Made by a program: the position numbers and the translations under genes. From Cupriavidus pinatubonensis (GTDB lineage: Bacteria > Pseudomonadota > Gammaproteobacteria > Burkholderiales > Burkholderiaceae), in contig NZ_CP080767.1 in assembly GCF_019602855.1 (NCBI RefSeq), positions 744,001 through 808,000 on the forward strand: a DNA stretch of 64,000 bases, given 5' to 3'. Position 1 is the stretch's first letter. Each line of letters opens with the position of its first letter. The notes under the pieces are model-generated. The model had not been told where the DNA came from, ran no database searches, and saw only the letters and a list, made by a program, of their open reading frames with translations. Shown here piece by piece: positions 62,786-64,000 of this stretch.

Positions 62786-64000
62786 TCAGGAGCGCGGCGT
62801 GCCGGCTGCCTGTGCTTCACGCCGGCCGCTGCGGCGCGAAGCCGAGGCAGGGGTGGGCGTGGTCACCGCGCCGATCTTCGCCTTCTGCGGCAACTGATAC
62901 ATGGCGCCCGGTGTCGACGTCAGCAGCGTGTTGATCTGGACGATATCGTTTTCCTGCAGCACGCCTGTCGAGGCCTTGAGCCGCAGGCCGTTCATGATCG
63001 TGTCATAGCGTGCCTTGGCCAGGTTCGCGCGCGTCTGGAACAGTTGCGCCTCGGCGTTCAGCACATCGATGTTGATGCGCACGCCGACCTCGTAGCCGAG
63101 CTGGTTCGATTCCACCGCGCTCTGCGCCGAGCGTTCGGCAGCTTCCAGCGCCTTCACCTGTGCCAGGCCGTTCGACACGCCTGAATAGCTCTGGCGCGCG
63201 CTTTGCGCGGCCGTGCGGCGCGCAAATTCGAGGTCGCTGGCGGCCTTGTCGGCCAGTGCGATCGTTTCACGCACGCGCGACTGGATCTGGCCGCCCGCGA
63301 AGATCGGCATGCTCAGCTGCACGCCGATCTGCGACGCGTTGTAGTGCGTCGAGATCGTCTGCGTGGCGCTGCCGGTCTGGTTGGTGAAGCCGTAGGACGC
63401 CACCAGGTCTACCGAAGGCAGGTGCGCGGCCTTTGCCTTGTTGGTTTCGCGCTGGGCGGTTTCAAGGTTGTAGTTGGCCAGGCCTACCTGCAGGTTGCTG
63501 GCCTCGGCCTGGGCAGCCCAGGCATTGGAATCTGCAGGCACTGGCGCCGGCAGATCCGCCTCGGGCCGTAGTCCGAGCAGCTCATCCACGGGCTTGCCGG
63601 TGATCTGCTGCAGGTTGGCGCGGGCCACTTCCAGTGCACTCTGCGCGGCGATCTCCGTCGACGTGGCCAGGTCGTAGCGGGCCTGCGCATCGTTGGCGTC
63701 GGTGATGGTGGCGGTGCCGACCTCGAAGTTGCGCTTCGCCTGCGCAAGTTGCTCGCCGATGGCCTTTTTCTGCGCGCCAGCCAGATAGAGATTGTCCTGC
63801 GCCGTGAGCACGTCGAAGTAGGCCTGCGCTGACCGTGTGATCAGGTCGAGCTGCGCCTGCTGGAACGTGACTTCGCCGGCCATCGCGGCCAGTTCGCCCT
63901 GCTTGTAGGTTTCCCAGCGATCCCAGCGGAACAGCGGCTGGCTCAGCTGCAGCGCCCAGTTGTTGTTATTGAAGAACCGAACGCCCGATGCGCTCGGCAG
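62786..64000 (-). CDS. tolC: TolC-family outer membrane efflux protein (N-terminus cut by window edge)
   Basis: At least 404 residues of a TolC-type outer membrane channel are visible, with the start beyond the window. The helix-rich repeats AQAYFDVLTAQDNLYLAGAQ, ANLQQITGKPVDELLGL, LQVGLANYNLETAQRETNKA and RQSYSGVSNGLAQVKALEAA are typical of the periplasmic alpha-barrel. NNWALQLSQPLFRWDRWETY at the edge belongs to the first beta-barrel strands. No pump genes are visible beside it. Confidence 0.93.
   Translation of the reverse strand: MPSASGVRFFNNNNWALQLSQPLFRWDRWETYKQGELAAMAGEVTFQQAQLDLITRSAQAYFDVLTAQDNLYLAGAQKKAIGEQLAQAKRNFEVGTATITDANDAQARYDLATSTEIAAQSALEVARANLQQITGKPVDELLGLRPEADLPAPVPADSNAWAAQAEASNLQVGLANYNLETAQRETNKAKAAHLPSVDLVASYGFTNQTGSATQTISTHYNASQIGVQLSMPIFAGGQIQSRVRETIALADKAASDLEFARRTAAQSARQSYSGVSNGLAQVKALEAAERSAQSAVESNQLGYEVGVRINIDVLNAEAQLFQTRANLAKARYDTIMNGLRLKASTGVLQENDIVQINTLLTSTPGAMYQLPQKAKIGAVTTPTPASASRRSGRREAQAAGTPRS

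Overview
The window is a high-GC chromosomal segment that reads as a betaproteobacterium of the Burkholderiaceae, most like Cupriavidus or Ralstonia. The reasons are the gene orders (ppc divergent from hemC, a fused hemD-hemX followed by hemY, yqgE-ruvX-pyrR-pyrB-pyrC'-plsC, and waaC-waaA next to a tolC-type gene) and the codon-level GC richness. The genus is an inference from gene order, not a database match. I saw no transposase, integrase, tRNA, rRNA or CRISPR array.

Positions 1-21217 hold housekeeping genes. They are a TRAP transporter pair (dctM cut by the window edge, and dctQ), argH, an ECF sigma factor/anti-sigma pair divergent from a Tat-type ferritin-like protein, ppc, the haem genes hemC-hemDX-hemY, a photolyase, an RsuA-family pseudouridine synthase, the yqgE-ruvX-pyrR-pyrB-pyrC'-plsC run (the dihydroorotase-like member has lost its metal-binding HxH), and apaH.

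Positions 21464-41032 (plus strand) form a surface polysaccharide cluster. It contains dTDP-L-rhamnose synthesis (rmlBDAC), GDP-mannose synthesis (manC), an ABC exporter of O-antigen type (wzm, and wzt with a C-terminal glycan-binding extension), several large multidomain glycosyltransferases, heptose kinase and epimerase genes (hldA, hldD), an FkbM methyltransferase with a coiled-coil tail, two GT2 enzymes, and a WecA-type initiating transferase carrying a nine-G tract. The wzm-to-hldD part looks richer in A/T than the flanks.

Positions 41164-51413 (minus strand) are the most interesting part. Transcription runs HAD-UbiA fusion, DprE1-like oxidase, DprE2-like reductase, a multi-span membrane protein, an NAD epimerase, an FAD oxidoreductase, a GtrA-family protein, and a second multi-span membrane protein homologous to the first. 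UbiA + phosphatase + DprE1 + DprE2 is the route known from mycobacteria for polyprenyl-phosphoryl-D-arabinofuranose. GtrA proteins accompany that route there. The two membrane proteins have a GT-C-like layout and share the motifs HNEHR and NxTWAFQxQF. I infer a lipid-linked pentofuranose donor pathway with its own candidate periplasmic transferases.

Positions 51779-57746 (minus strand) are a tightly overlapping five-gene repeat-unit operon: GT4, WbaP-type initiating transferase, GT4, Wzx flippase, GT4. No Wzy polymerase is recognisable.

Positions 58015-64000 return to envelope genes: phosphomannomutase/phosphoglucomutase (manB/algC type), waaC, waaA, a META/DUF4377 lipoprotein, and a TolC-family gene cut by the window edge. 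Together the window could supply rhamnose, mannose, heptose, Kdo attachment and a lipid-linked pentofuranose. It also carries two separate initiation/export routes (WecA with Wzm/Wzt, and WbaP-type with Wzx).
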